NCBI GenBank assembly: GCA_905372095.1
Contig: CAJPNK010000003.1
Location: 21,576-85,575, forward strand
Direction: 5' to 3'
Origin: Candidatus Saccharimonadota bacterium
GTDB taxonomy: Bacteria; Patescibacteriota; Saccharimonadia; Saccharimonadales; Saccharimonadaceae
Length of the DNA: 64,000 nucleotides
The position numbers and the translations under genes are program-made. A model generated the notes under the pieces. The model was not told where the DNA came from and did not search any database. It worked only from the letters and a program-made list of their open reading frames with translations. Below, piece by piece: positions 41,037 to 48,849 of the stretch (its first letter is position 1; the number at the start of each line of letters is the position of its first letter).

Positions 41037-41585
41037 CTAGACTTTTTTGACCTGCAAAGCGTCAAGCTCAACTGGCGTGTCGCGGCCGAACATGCTGACC
41101 ATGACTTTAAGAGTGCCTTTGGCAGCGTCAATCTCGCTAACGGCGCCGTCGAAACCTTTGAAGGGCCCGTCGATGATATTAACTACTTCTCCTTCTGTGA
41201 AGTCAATTTGGTGCTTTGGATCTTCGACGTTCATACGCTTTTTAATTTTGGTAATCTCTGCTTCGGAAACTGGAGTTGGCGAGGTGCCGCTGCCGACAAA
41301 GCCAGTAACGCCTGGCGTGTTGCGGACGATATACCAGGTTTCGTCGGTTAATTTCATCTCGACTAAGACGTAACCCTGAAAGATGATGGCATTGATGATT
41401 TTGCGCTTGCCATTTTTGATTTGAACTTGCTTTTCTTTCGGCACAATGGCGTCAAAAATTTTATCAGCCATGTCGATAGTTTGAGCGCGCTGGCGGATGC
41501 TTTCAGCGACTTTTTCCTCGTAGCCGCTGTAAGTATGGATGGCATACCATTGCCGCGAGCTGTCATAACGATTTGATTTTGCCAT
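41037..41585 (-). CDS. nusG: Transcription termination/antitermination factor NusG
   Basis: 182 residues: the NGN domain starts RQWYAIHTYSGYEEKVAES, then INAIIFQGYVLVEMKLTDET and RNTPGVTGFVGSG. The KOW motif is EGEVVNIIDGPFKGFDG. It binds RNA polymerase and couples it to the ribosome. AAAGGA lies 5 nt before the ATG. Second in the secE operon. Confidence 0.97.
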   Translation of the reverse strand: MAKSNRYDSSRQWYAIHTYSGYEEKVAESIRQRAQTIDMADKIFDAIVPKEKQVQIKNGKRKIINAIIFQGYVLVEMKLTDETWYIVRNTPGVTGFVGSGTSPTPVSEAEITKIKKRMNVEDPKHQIDFTEGEVVNIIDGPFKGFDGAVSEIDAAKGTLKVMVSMFGRDTPVELDALQVKKV

Positions 41586-41595
41586 AAGATCCTTT

Positions 41596-42015
41596 CTACT
41601 TTGTTCCCATGATTAGTTTGAATAGCCAAGCGAAGCCGTAATCTAGCAAGATAATGACCAGAAACAGCGCTGCGGTAAAAACGATCAGCGCGCCGACCAT
41701 ACCCCAGGTCGAACGGCGGTCTGGCCAGCGGATTTGCTTGATTTCTTGCCAGGCGCCGCGGAAATAACCAGTGATGGCGCTGAGCGGATTGCGGAGGCTT
41801 TTTGAGTTTTTAGGATTGCTGGCGGCAGTTTTAGCTTTGACGCTAGTCTTAGCAGTTTTGGTGCTAGATTTCTCGGCTTGTGTGCGGCCAGCTAATTCTT
41901 TGGCGGTCGCCAGGATGCTCGGCTTCTTTGGCTTTGCAGCTTTGTCGCCAGCAGTAATGCGAGTGATGCGGTTTTGTGATTTTTGCTTTGACTTACCTTT
42001 TGCGGATTTTGCCAC
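41596..42015 (-). CDS. secE: Preprotein translocase subunit SecE with basic N-terminal extension
   Basis: 139 residues. SecE core: FRGAWQEIKQIRWPDRRSTW followed by a membrane helix to the C-terminus. The first 75 residues are a Lys/Ala/Ser-rich extension, as in many single-helix SecE proteins. GTG 42015 is the start because GGAGG lies 10 nt upstream; the frame to a TTG at 42033 would include the Shine-Dalgarno itself. Confidence 0.9.
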   Translation of the reverse strand: MAKSAKGKSKQKSQNRITRITAGDKAAKPKKPSILATAKELAGRTQAEKSSTKTAKTSVKAKTAASNPKNSKSLRNPLSAITGYFRGAWQEIKQIRWPDRRSTWGMVGALIVFTAALFLVIILLDYGFAWLFKLIMGTK

Positions 42016-42035
42016 GATAGTGTTTCCTCCCAAAT

Positions 42036-42065
42036 TAAATAGCCTGGTATGTCCCAGACTGTCAA
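42036..42065 (-). promoter_or_regulatory. Promoter of secE-nusG-rplK
   Basis: TTGACA (42060-42065), 18 nt, TATTTA (42036-42041), followed closely by the GGGAGG Shine-Dalgarno. Confidence 0.65.
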
Positions 42066-42123
42066 GTTAATTATACGACTGCCGAGCGAAAATAGCAAGC
42101 GATTTCGCGTATTCCCTGAAGCA

Positions 42124-43761
42124 CTAAGACTTATTTTTTTTCACGGCGGGCAATGAAAAGCTGAAAGTCGAGCCGTGATTGAGACGGCTTTTGAGTTTGA
42201 TCTCGGTTTTGAGCTTGAGGGCCAGTTTGGCGACAACGTAAAGTCCTAGGCCGGTGCCGCTAGTTTCGCGGGTGCGATAGTCTTCGCTGCGCCAGAATTT
42301 TTGGTATAAGTGTGCTTGGTCGCTGCGGCTGATGCCGATGCCAGTGTCTTTGACGGCAAAATTGATGGTGTCGTTTTCGCCGGGCTTGACGATGATGGTG
42401 ACGCCGCCCTTTTCGGTGTAGCGGATGGCGTTGGTGATGAAGTTTTGCAGGATTTCTTTGAGGTAGAGGCGGCTTTGGCTAACCTGGCCGACTTGTGGTG
42501 CAATATCTATATCAAAGGTTAGCGATTTGTCAGCGGCTTGCGGTGCGTATTCGGCGTATAGTTCATCAATTAGCGCTTGGACGTCGATGTTTTCCGGCTC
42601 GTCAGCGACACCGCGTTCAGCACGGCTCAAGGTTGAAAGATCGTTGACCATTCGCGCCAAAAATATAATTTGCTCGTGAGCAGTGCTGATGCCATTGATT
42701 AATCTTTCTTTTGGAATATCGGGGCGCTTGATCATCAGCGAGACATTGCTCAGCGATCCTTCGGCGATAGTTATCGGAGTGCGCAGCTCGTGGCTGACAA
42801 CCGAAATAAATTCGTCGCGCTCGTCGTCGAGAGATTTTTGCTTGGTGATATCGCGCAAGATGATCACATAGCCATCGTCACTGACACTGTTGGTACTGCG
42901 AATTGGCGAGTATGTTGCGCCGAGGCGAATGCTTTCGTTGGATATTCTGGCAGTTAGATCGTCGCGGTATTGCGTAGTTTTGGCGGAATGCAGCTTGTCA
43001 GCGAACTTGAATGGCTGTTTATTCTTGTCAATGATCGAAATAAAATCGTCAATACATTTGCCAGCGAGATCGGTATTAGTATCAAATAGGTTTAGCGCCG
43101 AGGCGTTGTATAGCGAAATGATGCCGTTTCTATCGGTGCTAATAATAGCGTCAGAGAGGTTGTTGACGATAGTAACGATGCGATCGCGCTGCAGACGCTC
43201 GGCGGTTTGGCTGCGCAAGAGTTCGGCTTGATCAATCGCCTGGGCTGAAATGACCATCTTGACCATGTAGCTGATGATGAGCGTACCCAGAAAATGGATG
43301 ACGATAGACACAACTTGTTTGTCGTCGCTAGCATGAATAATGACGCTGCCCGAAGCGGCAGCAAATAGAGTTGCAATGCTGATATTGATGCCCGTCTGAC
43401 CCAAGTAAACAGAGCTAGCTAGCAACAGCGCCGACCAGGTATAAATTAGCGGCATATCGAAACCAGAAACCGTTAATACGTAAGTTAACGCTAAAATATG
43501 ATAACCGATGAGCCCAGCAATATGGCCAATAGGTTGCCGCGGCGCTGCGAAAAATTGCCAAAAGCCGATGATGACCCAACAGATATTAACCGCATAAAAA
43601 GCGTACATATTCACTGCCGTCGGCTTACCGAGCGGCGAGAATTGCATGAAGATACTGTACGCCACTAATAGCAGCGGGATTAAAAGCGCTATCCAGCGAA
43701 TAATTTTCATGCGATGCGTTGACGGATCGATGTTTATATAGTCTTTGACTTGGCCACCCAT
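42124..43761 (-). CDS. Sensor histidine kinase with membrane sensor and PAS domain
   Basis: 545 residues: six or so membrane helices in the first 185 residues (a MASE/7TM-like input), a PAS domain (IISTDRNGIISLYNASALNL, about 210-310), H-box VSHELRTPITIAEG (about residue 320), N-box NFITNAIRYTEKGG, and GTGLGLYVVAK. No response regulator is adjacent, so it is an orphan kinase in this window; one of the regulators at 15 or 17 kb could be its partner. Confidence 0.88.
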   Translation of the reverse strand: MGGQVKDYINIDPSTHRMKIIRWIALLIPLLLVAYSIFMQFSPLGKPTAVNMYAFYAVNICWVIIGFWQFFAAPRQPIGHIAGLIGYHILALTYVLTVSGFDMPLIYTWSALLLASSVYLGQTGINISIATLFAAASGSVIIHASDDKQVVSIVIHFLGTLIISYMVKMVISAQAIDQAELLRSQTAERLQRDRIVTIVNNLSDAIISTDRNGIISLYNASALNLFDTNTDLAGKCIDDFISIIDKNKQPFKFADKLHSAKTTQYRDDLTARISNESIRLGATYSPIRSTNSVSDDGYVIILRDITKQKSLDDERDEFISVVSHELRTPITIAEGSLSNVSLMIKRPDIPKERLINGISTAHEQIIFLARMVNDLSTLSRAERGVADEPENIDVQALIDELYAEYAPQAADKSLTFDIDIAPQVGQVSQSRLYLKEILQNFITNAIRYTEKGGVTIIVKPGENDTINFAVKDTGIGISRSDQAHLYQKFWRSEDYRTRETSGTGLGLYVVAKLALKLKTEIKLKSRLNHGSTFSFSLPAVKKNKS

Positions 43762-43803
43762 AGCTATTATTAGTATAACCGCAAAGGCAATTTATGAAAA
43801 GAC

Positions 43804-44511
43804 TTAGACGATTGGAGTTTGGCGCTTGAGCTGCTGCCGGTGGAGGCGGTAGCGCGGATCGTAGCGTTCAACTTCGCGCCAAAAGGCTGTGGAGTGGTTC
43901 ATATGGCGAGTGTGGCAAAGCTCGTGAATCAATACATACCGAATCAATTCATCGGGTAGTTTCATCAAAGCAATGTTGAGGCTAATCGTTCCGTTGGAGC
44001 TGCAGCTACCCCATCGGCTACCAGCGTGGCTAAAGCGAACGCGCTGGTAAGCGAAACCATGAGTGCCAGCTAATTTTTCTAGTAGCGGCGGTAGGTATTT
44101 TTTGGCATCGCGGCGCAGAACTTTGATTGCTTCGTCGCGGATTTGCTGTTGAACATCTTGATCTTCGAGTGAAAATTCGGGCGGTAATTTGACTAAGAGT
44201 TTGTCGTGTACAGTACGAATTTCCGGCTGTTTGATCATCTGTGTCGGCACAATAGCTAATTGATGGGTTTTGCCGATGAGCTGCCCGTCGCGATACGGCT
44301 GGGCGATGGACGAATCTTTAGCTATTTTGCGCAAGTCTTCGCGCGACCGTTCAATAAACGAGCGAATAAACGCCAGCGGTACCAGCCGGCCGCTAGTAAC
44401 GACAAAGCGCCCGTCGGTGCCGAGCTTGATGCGGGTGTAGCGAGTAGCGCGGCGCATGATAACAATCTCGCCGAACTCCGGATCGTCGATAGTTTGAAAT
44501 TTGACAGGCAT
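43804..44511 (-). CDS. YgjP-like (DUF45) zinc metallopeptidase
   Basis: 235 residues. SRWGSCSSNGTISLNIALMK followed by LIHELCHTRHMNHSTAFW gives the HExxH zinc site plus the third His (about 190-206), the DUF45/WLM arrangement. No signal peptide, so a cytosolic protease is likely. Its ATG comes 1 nt after the stop of the upstream kinase-like gene. Confidence 0.88.
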   Translation of the reverse strand: MPVKFQTIDDPEFGEIVIMRRATRYTRIKLGTDGRFVVTSGRLVPLAFIRSFIERSREDLRKIAKDSSIAQPYRDGQLIGKTHQLAIVPTQMIKQPEIRTVHDKLLVKLPPEFSLEDQDVQQQIRDEAIKVLRRDAKKYLPPLLEKLAGTHGFAYQRVRFSHAGSRWGSCSSNGTISLNIALMKLPDELIRYVLIHELCHTRHMNHSTAFWREVERYDPRYRLHRQQLKRQTPIV

Positions 44512-44512
44512 A

Positions 44513-45079
44513 TTATTGGATGCTGATGCCGCGGCGGCGAACCTCGGGGCGCTGCCTGACTAAGCTAGTCATTGGCCGGCTAGGACGATTACTATCGCCG
44601 AGGCGGGCCAGTACGGTACGCGCTTGGGTTTTGTATGTATGCTTGCCGCTAATAACGACTGGTTTCTCGATGGCGTTTGGTTCGGTGAAACTCTTGACGG
44701 CGGCATCAAAGTTTATAGTATCTAGCGAGTGGCCTTTTTGAATACGGCGCCGGCAAGTTGCTTCATCAGTCTGCACCCAAATAATAAGCGGCTTATAACC
44801 ATGCCCTTTGGCCCAGCGCGCAAATTCGGCGCGGCGGACGCGGCTTAAGTTGCTGTCTTCATAAATAAAAGTTTGCTTGGTGCGTGCTATCTCGGCCAAA
44901 AATCGCTGACAAACCTCCTCGCTGGCGTTGCTATCTAGGCTGTGCTCGCTAATAAATTGCGAATCAACAAACGGCGCATTAAACATCTCAGAAAATTGCT
45001 GCGCAAAAAATGTTTTGCCGCTGCCTGGCAAGCCAACCATCATGATAGCGTGCGGATGAGAGATAGAACTAGGATTCAT
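44513..45079 (-). CDS. P-loop kinase/ATPase (zeta-toxin/PNK-like AAA_33 type)
   Basis: 188 residues: Walker A MVGLPGSGKTFFAQ (about residues 14-27), FIYEDSNLSR (acceptor side) and ATCRRRIQKG (lid arginines). These features are shared by small-molecule, RNA and polynucleotide kinases; the substrate is not identifiable. The start at 45079 follows TATAAT by 6 nt; the frame runs to 45163 through the tRNA-Trp gene and is not supported there. Confidence 0.75.
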   Translation of the reverse strand: MNPSSISHPHAIMMVGLPGSGKTFFAQQFSEMFNAPFVDSQFISEHSLDSNASEEVCQRFLAEIARTKQTFIYEDSNLSRVRRAEFARWAKGHGYKPLIIWVQTDEATCRRRIQKGHSLDTINFDAAVKSFTEPNAIEKPVVISGKHTYKTQARTVLARLGDSNRPSRPMTSLVRQRPEVRRRGISIQ

Positions 45080-45134
45080 AAAATTATTATAGGTAATGGA
45101 ACTTAAAACTGCAATTATGCACTTATGTGGTTTG

Positions 45135-45209
45135 TGGCAGGGGCATGAGGAATCGAACCTCAATCTACGGTTTTGGAGACCGTTATACTAGCCGTTGTAC
45201 TATGCCCCT
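45135..45209 (-). tRNA. tRNA-Trp(CCA)
   Basis: Acceptor AGGGGCA/TGCCCCT with encoded CCA. The anticodon stem ACGGT/ACCGT has loop CTCCAAA (anticodon CCA). Extended -10 TGCTATAAT (45222-45227) lies 12 nt upstream. It reads only UGG, consistent with UGA as a stop. Confidence 0.95.
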
Positions 45210-45244
45210 TTACGCTTTCCTATTATAGCATAGCGAAATACTTT

Positions 45245-46237
45245 TTAGATATCATCAATGGCGATATCTTTAGGCTGATCTTTTTTGACGCGGACGGCAC
45301 GCTTGAAGCGGCGGTTAGCGGTTTCATCAGCAGCATGCGGAATTGGCGGCAGCGACAGTAAGCGTTCGGATTTTTCTTTGTCGTCATCGAGGCTAGAAAC
45401 AGCTTCGACGAAAAATTTATCAATTAGCCATTCGCGCCCTGGCGGAGTTTGCCCGGTGACAGTAATACGCCAGCGCTCGTCGCCCCATTTATCGATATTG
45501 GTAATTCGCAATGGGTGCGCTAGCATCATCGTGCCCTTTGGAATGGCGGCGATAATTCGGCGGATAGCAGCGACGCCGGCTCGCTTGTCGCGAACGAAAA
45601 TATCAACAGCGATCGTGCGTACACCATGTGGCGTGACGCGGGCGCCAGTGATGTTTTGGTTGTGAACGGTGATGACTTCGCCATTGAGAGCGCGAATACG
45701 CGTCGAGGTCAGCGTGAAGCGCTCGACAACGCCGCTCAAGTCCGTGAATGGATCGAGCTTAACGAAATCGCCTATCTTGTACCAGTTTTCTGAAATCATA
45801 ATCGCGCTAGCAGTCAGGTCGCGCAACACGATACCGATAGTTTGTCCGGCTACCAAAGCAAACATAGCACCAGCACCAATAGCGGCTAGCCCGCCGGAGG
45901 TGCTAGAGTTAGCGGCGGTTGGGCTGAGGATTCGCCAAGCGATATAACCAACCGATACTACCACTAGTGTGCGAATGATGGCAATAGACACGCTCAGGTA
46001 TGTTTCGGTTTGCCGCAACCGAGTGACGCGCGCTTCGTCTGATTCATTGTCGCTGCGGCGGCCGATACGTTGTGCTATGAAAATCAAGCCGCGCGCTAGA
46101 AACTTACTCAACCAATAAGCAGCAATCATCGACAAAACTAGCACTAGCATCGAGCGAAAAGCATTCGGCGATACCAGCAGGCTCTTTAGATCGTTAATTA
46201 CCGAAGTTGATATTGCGCTATCCATGCTTACTATCAT
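45245..46237 (-). CDS. MscS-family mechanosensitive channel
   Basis: 330 residues: membrane helices at about 27-50, 80-105 and 118-140. The last one, AAIGAGAMFALVAGQTIGIV, continues into LRDLTASAIMISEN, which is the pore helix and beta-domain start of MscS; GDFVKLDPFTDLSGVVERF follows. It releases solutes on hypo-osmotic shock. The start may instead be the ATG at 46225. Confidence 0.9.
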   Translation of the reverse strand: MIVSMDSAISTSVINDLKSLLVSPNAFRSMLVLVLSMIAAYWLSKFLARGLIFIAQRIGRRSDNESDEARVTRLRQTETYLSVSIAIIRTLVVVSVGYIAWRILSPTAANSSTSGGLAAIGAGAMFALVAGQTIGIVLRDLTASAIMISENWYKIGDFVKLDPFTDLSGVVERFTLTSTRIRALNGEVITVHNQNITGARVTPHGVRTIAVDIFVRDKRAGVAAIRRIIAAIPKGTMMLAHPLRITNIDKWGDERWRITVTGQTPPGREWLIDKFFVEAVSSLDDDKEKSERLLSLPPIPHAADETANRRFKRAVRVKKDQPKDIAIDDI

Positions 46238-46311
46238 GCACCGTTTGCTGTAAAAAATCTATATGTTTTCACGATAATTTTTCACAAAATTTCACAAAAT
46301 GCTTATTTTTG

Positions 46312-46341
46312 TTGCAATCATAAGCAAAAAAGCGCTATACT
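46312..46341 (+). promoter_or_regulatory. Promoter of the alpha-glucan operon
   Basis: TTGCAA (46312-46317), 18 nt, TATACT (46336-46341). The start site should lie near 46349, giving a leader of about 50 nt that contains a short ORF. Confidence 0.6.
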
Positions 46342-46364
46342 GTTAAATGAACAATTATAAGGGA

Positions 46365-46403
46365 ATGGTTAGGCTACGGCATGACCGAGTAGAATTTTTA
46401 TGA
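46365..46403 (+). CDS. 12-codon leader ORF overlapping the glycosyltransferase start
   Basis: ATG at 46365 with AAGGG just upstream encodes MVRLRHDRVEFL and ends in TGA that overlaps the next ATG (ATGA at 46400). The main gene has no Shine-Dalgarno of its own, so its translation probably depends on ribosomes finishing this leader. Three Arg codons and one His in twelve could make it sensitive to amino-acid supply. Confidence 0.45.
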   Translation: MVRLRHDRVEFL

Positions 46404-47626
46404 AGATATTAATGTTAGGGTGGGAACTCCCGCCGCACAACAGCGGAGGTCTCGGTGTCGCGTGTTATCACTTGTCTAAGGCGCTTGCTCAGCGGGGCGC
46501 GTCAATTGATTTCGTGCTCCCCTACACTGCAAAGTACGATGATATTGATTTCTTGAATATTTACTCGGCGACCGAGCTGCCGCCATTTCATGGCGATAAG
46601 GCGTTGAATTCTTATGGCGGCGGCGCAGTGACGGCGCGTAGTCTCGATGATGTTCCGGCTGGCGATTTGACGACCATGCGGGGTGTGCAAAAGCAGTATG
46701 TTGGCTATGTCGAGCAGCTAGTCGATCGGATTGACAAGCCGGATGCTATCCATGTCCACGATTGGCTAACGATGGAAGCTGGCATGCGTGCCAAACAATT
46801 AACCGACGCGCCGCTAATCGTTCATGTTCACGCTACGGAATTTGACCGCGCTGGTGCTAGCGAATTTGGCAACCCTGTCATTCACGAGATTGAATATAAC
46901 GGTCTAATGATGGCTGACCGAATCATTGCTGTTAGCAATATTACTAAGGGAATTATCGTTCATAAATACCATATTCCAGCTGACAAAATTGAGGTCGTAC
47001 ACAACGCGATTGATGCTAGCTCGCTGATTAACTACGACTATGACCGGCGGACCTACAAGTACTTAGAATTACTTAAGGACGAAGGCTATACGGTGGTATC
47101 GACAGTGACGCGCTTTACGGCGCAGAAGGGCCTGGTGCAGCTGATGCGCGGTTTTGCCAAGGCCTGCCAGCAGCACGACCGCTTTGCCTTTTTGCTAGCT
47201 GGTGACGGCGAGCAGCGCGACGAGCTGATTCGGATTGCTGCTGACCATGGGGTTGCTGATAAAGTATATTTTACAGGTTTTGTCCGCGGCAAGCAGTGGC
47301 GCGACGCTTATCGCGTGTCGGATGTCTTCGTGATGAGCTCAGTTAGCGAGCCGTTTGGCTTGGCCGCGCTCGAGGCGGCACATTATGATACAGCGCTAAT
47401 CGTGACTAACCAGTCTGGTGTTGGCGAAGTTCTCGATACGGTTTTTCGTTATGATTTTTGGGATACGCATAAGTTGGCTGATCAGCTAGTGGCTTTGGCT
47501 AAATCGCCGCAATTGCTAAACGATATGAAGCGCGGTATCAAATCGGAGTATGCTCGCATCAGTTGGGATGATGTCGCTAGCAAGTGCTTATCAATTTATA
47601 GCCGCACTCAGAAAGGAACCAAATGA
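46400..47626 (+). CDS. GT4/GT5-like glycosyltransferase of the alpha-glucan operon
   Basis: 408 residues: GWELPPHNSGGLGVACYHLS (starch/glycogen-synthase-like GGL start), HVHDWLTMEAG, VHVHATEFDR, VSTVTRFTAQKGLVQLMRGF, and E-x7-E region SVSEPFGLAALEAAHYD. Likely elongates an alpha-1,4-glucan. It is the first of four overlapping genes with GH57 and GH15 enzymes. Confidence 0.88.
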   Translation: MKILMLGWELPPHNSGGLGVACYHLSKALAQRGASIDFVLPYTAKYDDIDFLNIYSATELPPFHGDKALNSYGGGAVTARSLDDVPAGDLTTMRGVQKQYVGYVEQLVDRIDKPDAIHVHDWLTMEAGMRAKQLTDAPLIVHVHATEFDRAGASEFGNPVIHEIEYNGLMMADRIIAVSNITKGIIVHKYHIPADKIEVVHNAIDASSLINYDYDRRTYKYLELLKDEGYTVVSTVTRFTAQKGLVQLMRGFAKACQQHDRFAFLLAGDGEQRDELIRIAADHGVADKVYFTGFVRGKQWRDAYRVSDVFVMSSVSEPFGLAALEAAHYDTALIVTNQSGVGEVLDTVFRYDFWDTHKLADQLVALAKSPQLLNDMKRGIKSEYARISWDDVASKCLSIYSRTQKGTK

Positions 47627-48849
47627 TGAGCAAAAAACGCGGAGTGGTTTTGTATCTGCACATGCATCAGCCGTGGCGCGTACGCGAATATTCGGTGTTT
47701 GACATCGCGGATCGGCATGATTATTTCGATAATTTCGATGATAAATATCGCAGCAACCGCTTTATTTTTGAGAAAGTTGCCGATAAGTCGTACCGGCCGA
47801 TGCTGACATTGCTGCGTAAATTGCTGGCTGCGTATCCAGATTTTTGCGTGTCGCTATCGGTGACTGGTACATTGTTAGACCAGGCTGAGCGCTGGGCGCC
47901 AGACGTGATCGATTTGCTGCGCGATATTATCGCAACTGGCCGCGTCGAAATCGTCGGCGAAACTTATTACCATAGCTTAGCGTTTTTCTATAGCCGCGAT
48001 GAATTTCAGCGGCAAGTTGATATTCATCGCCAGAAGATTCGCGACTTGTTTGGCGTCGAAATCACCGCTTTTCGCAATACCGAGCTGAGTTACAATAACG
48101 AGCTAGCCGAATGGGCTGACCAGCAAGGCTACAAAGGTATTATCGCTGAGGGCTGGGATAAGGTTCTCGGTTGGCGCAACGCTAATTATATGTACCGGCC
48201 AGCTGGCACGAAAAATGTCAAATTATTATTGAAAAATTACCGTTTGAGCGATGATATCGCTTTTCGCTTTAGCAATCGCGACTGGGAATCGTATCCGCTG
48301 ACTTCCCCGACTTATGTCGATTGGGTTGACGCAAGCATGGGCCACGACGGCGAAATAATTAACTTATTTATGGATTTCGAGACTTTTGGTGAAAATATTT
48401 GGGCGGACACAGGCATTTTCGAGTTCTTTGCTGACTTTGTTGAGCGTTGGCTGGGGCGTTACAACCATACTTTCTACACGATTAGCGGCGCCTGTCAAGC
48501 GCTAGAAGCGCACGACGAGATTGACTGCCCGCAGACGACTACTTGGGCTGATACCGAGCGCGACTTGTCAGCGTGGCTAGGCAATAGTATGCAGCACGAA
48601 GCAATGCGCGATCTCTACGCTATAGAAAATGACGTGCTTGGTTCGGGCGATCTTGGCTTGATAGCTGACTGGCGGCAGTTGACGACCAGCGACCATCCGT
48701 ACTACATGTGTACTAAGTACTTCAATGACGGCGACGTGCATGCGTATTTTAGTCCGTATGATTCGCCGTACGACGCGTTCTTGTATTTTATGAATGCGCT
48801 GCGCGATGTGCGCTATCGATTGCATGAGCATAATATTGCGGGGTATTGA
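47623..48849 (+). CDS. GH57 family glycoside hydrolase (alpha-amylase / glucanotransferase type)
   Basis: 408 residues: VVLYLHMHQPWR (conserved HxHQP), EIVGETYYHS, nucleophile region FRNTELSYNNELAEW (about 150-164), and FMDFETFGEN with the catalytic acid region (about 250). GH57 enzymes hydrolyse or rearrange alpha-glucans. ATGA overlap with the upstream gene and TGATG overlap downstream: tightly coupled. No signal peptide, so intracellular. Confidence 0.92.
   Translation: MMSKKRGVVLYLHMHQPWRVREYSVFDIADRHDYFDNFDDKYRSNRFIFEKVADKSYRPMLTLLRKLLAAYPDFCVSLSVTGTLLDQAERWAPDVIDLLRDIIATGRVEIVGETYYHSLAFFYSRDEFQRQVDIHRQKIRDLFGVEITAFRNTELSYNNELAEWADQQGYKGIIAEGWDKVLGWRNANYMYRPAGTKNVKLLLKNYRLSDDIAFRFSNRDWESYPLTSPTYVDWVDASMGHDGEIINLFMDFETFGENIWADTGIFEFFADFVERWLGRYNHTFYTISGACQALEAHDEIDCPQTTTWADTERDLSAWLGNSMQHEAMRDLYAIENDVLGSGDLGLIADWRQLTTSDHPYYMCTKYFNDGDVHAYFSPYDSPYDAFLYFMNALRDVRYRLHEHNIAGY

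Noticed and set aside
45079..45163. N-terminal extension of the P-loop kinase
   Set aside because: It would run through the tRNA-Trp gene and over the TATAAT promoter that precedes the chosen start.
48847..48849. UGA read as an amino acid, as in some CPR lineages
   Set aside because: UGA ends the GH57 gene exactly at the overlap with the next start and ends other genes sensibly; the only Trp tRNA has anticodon CCA.
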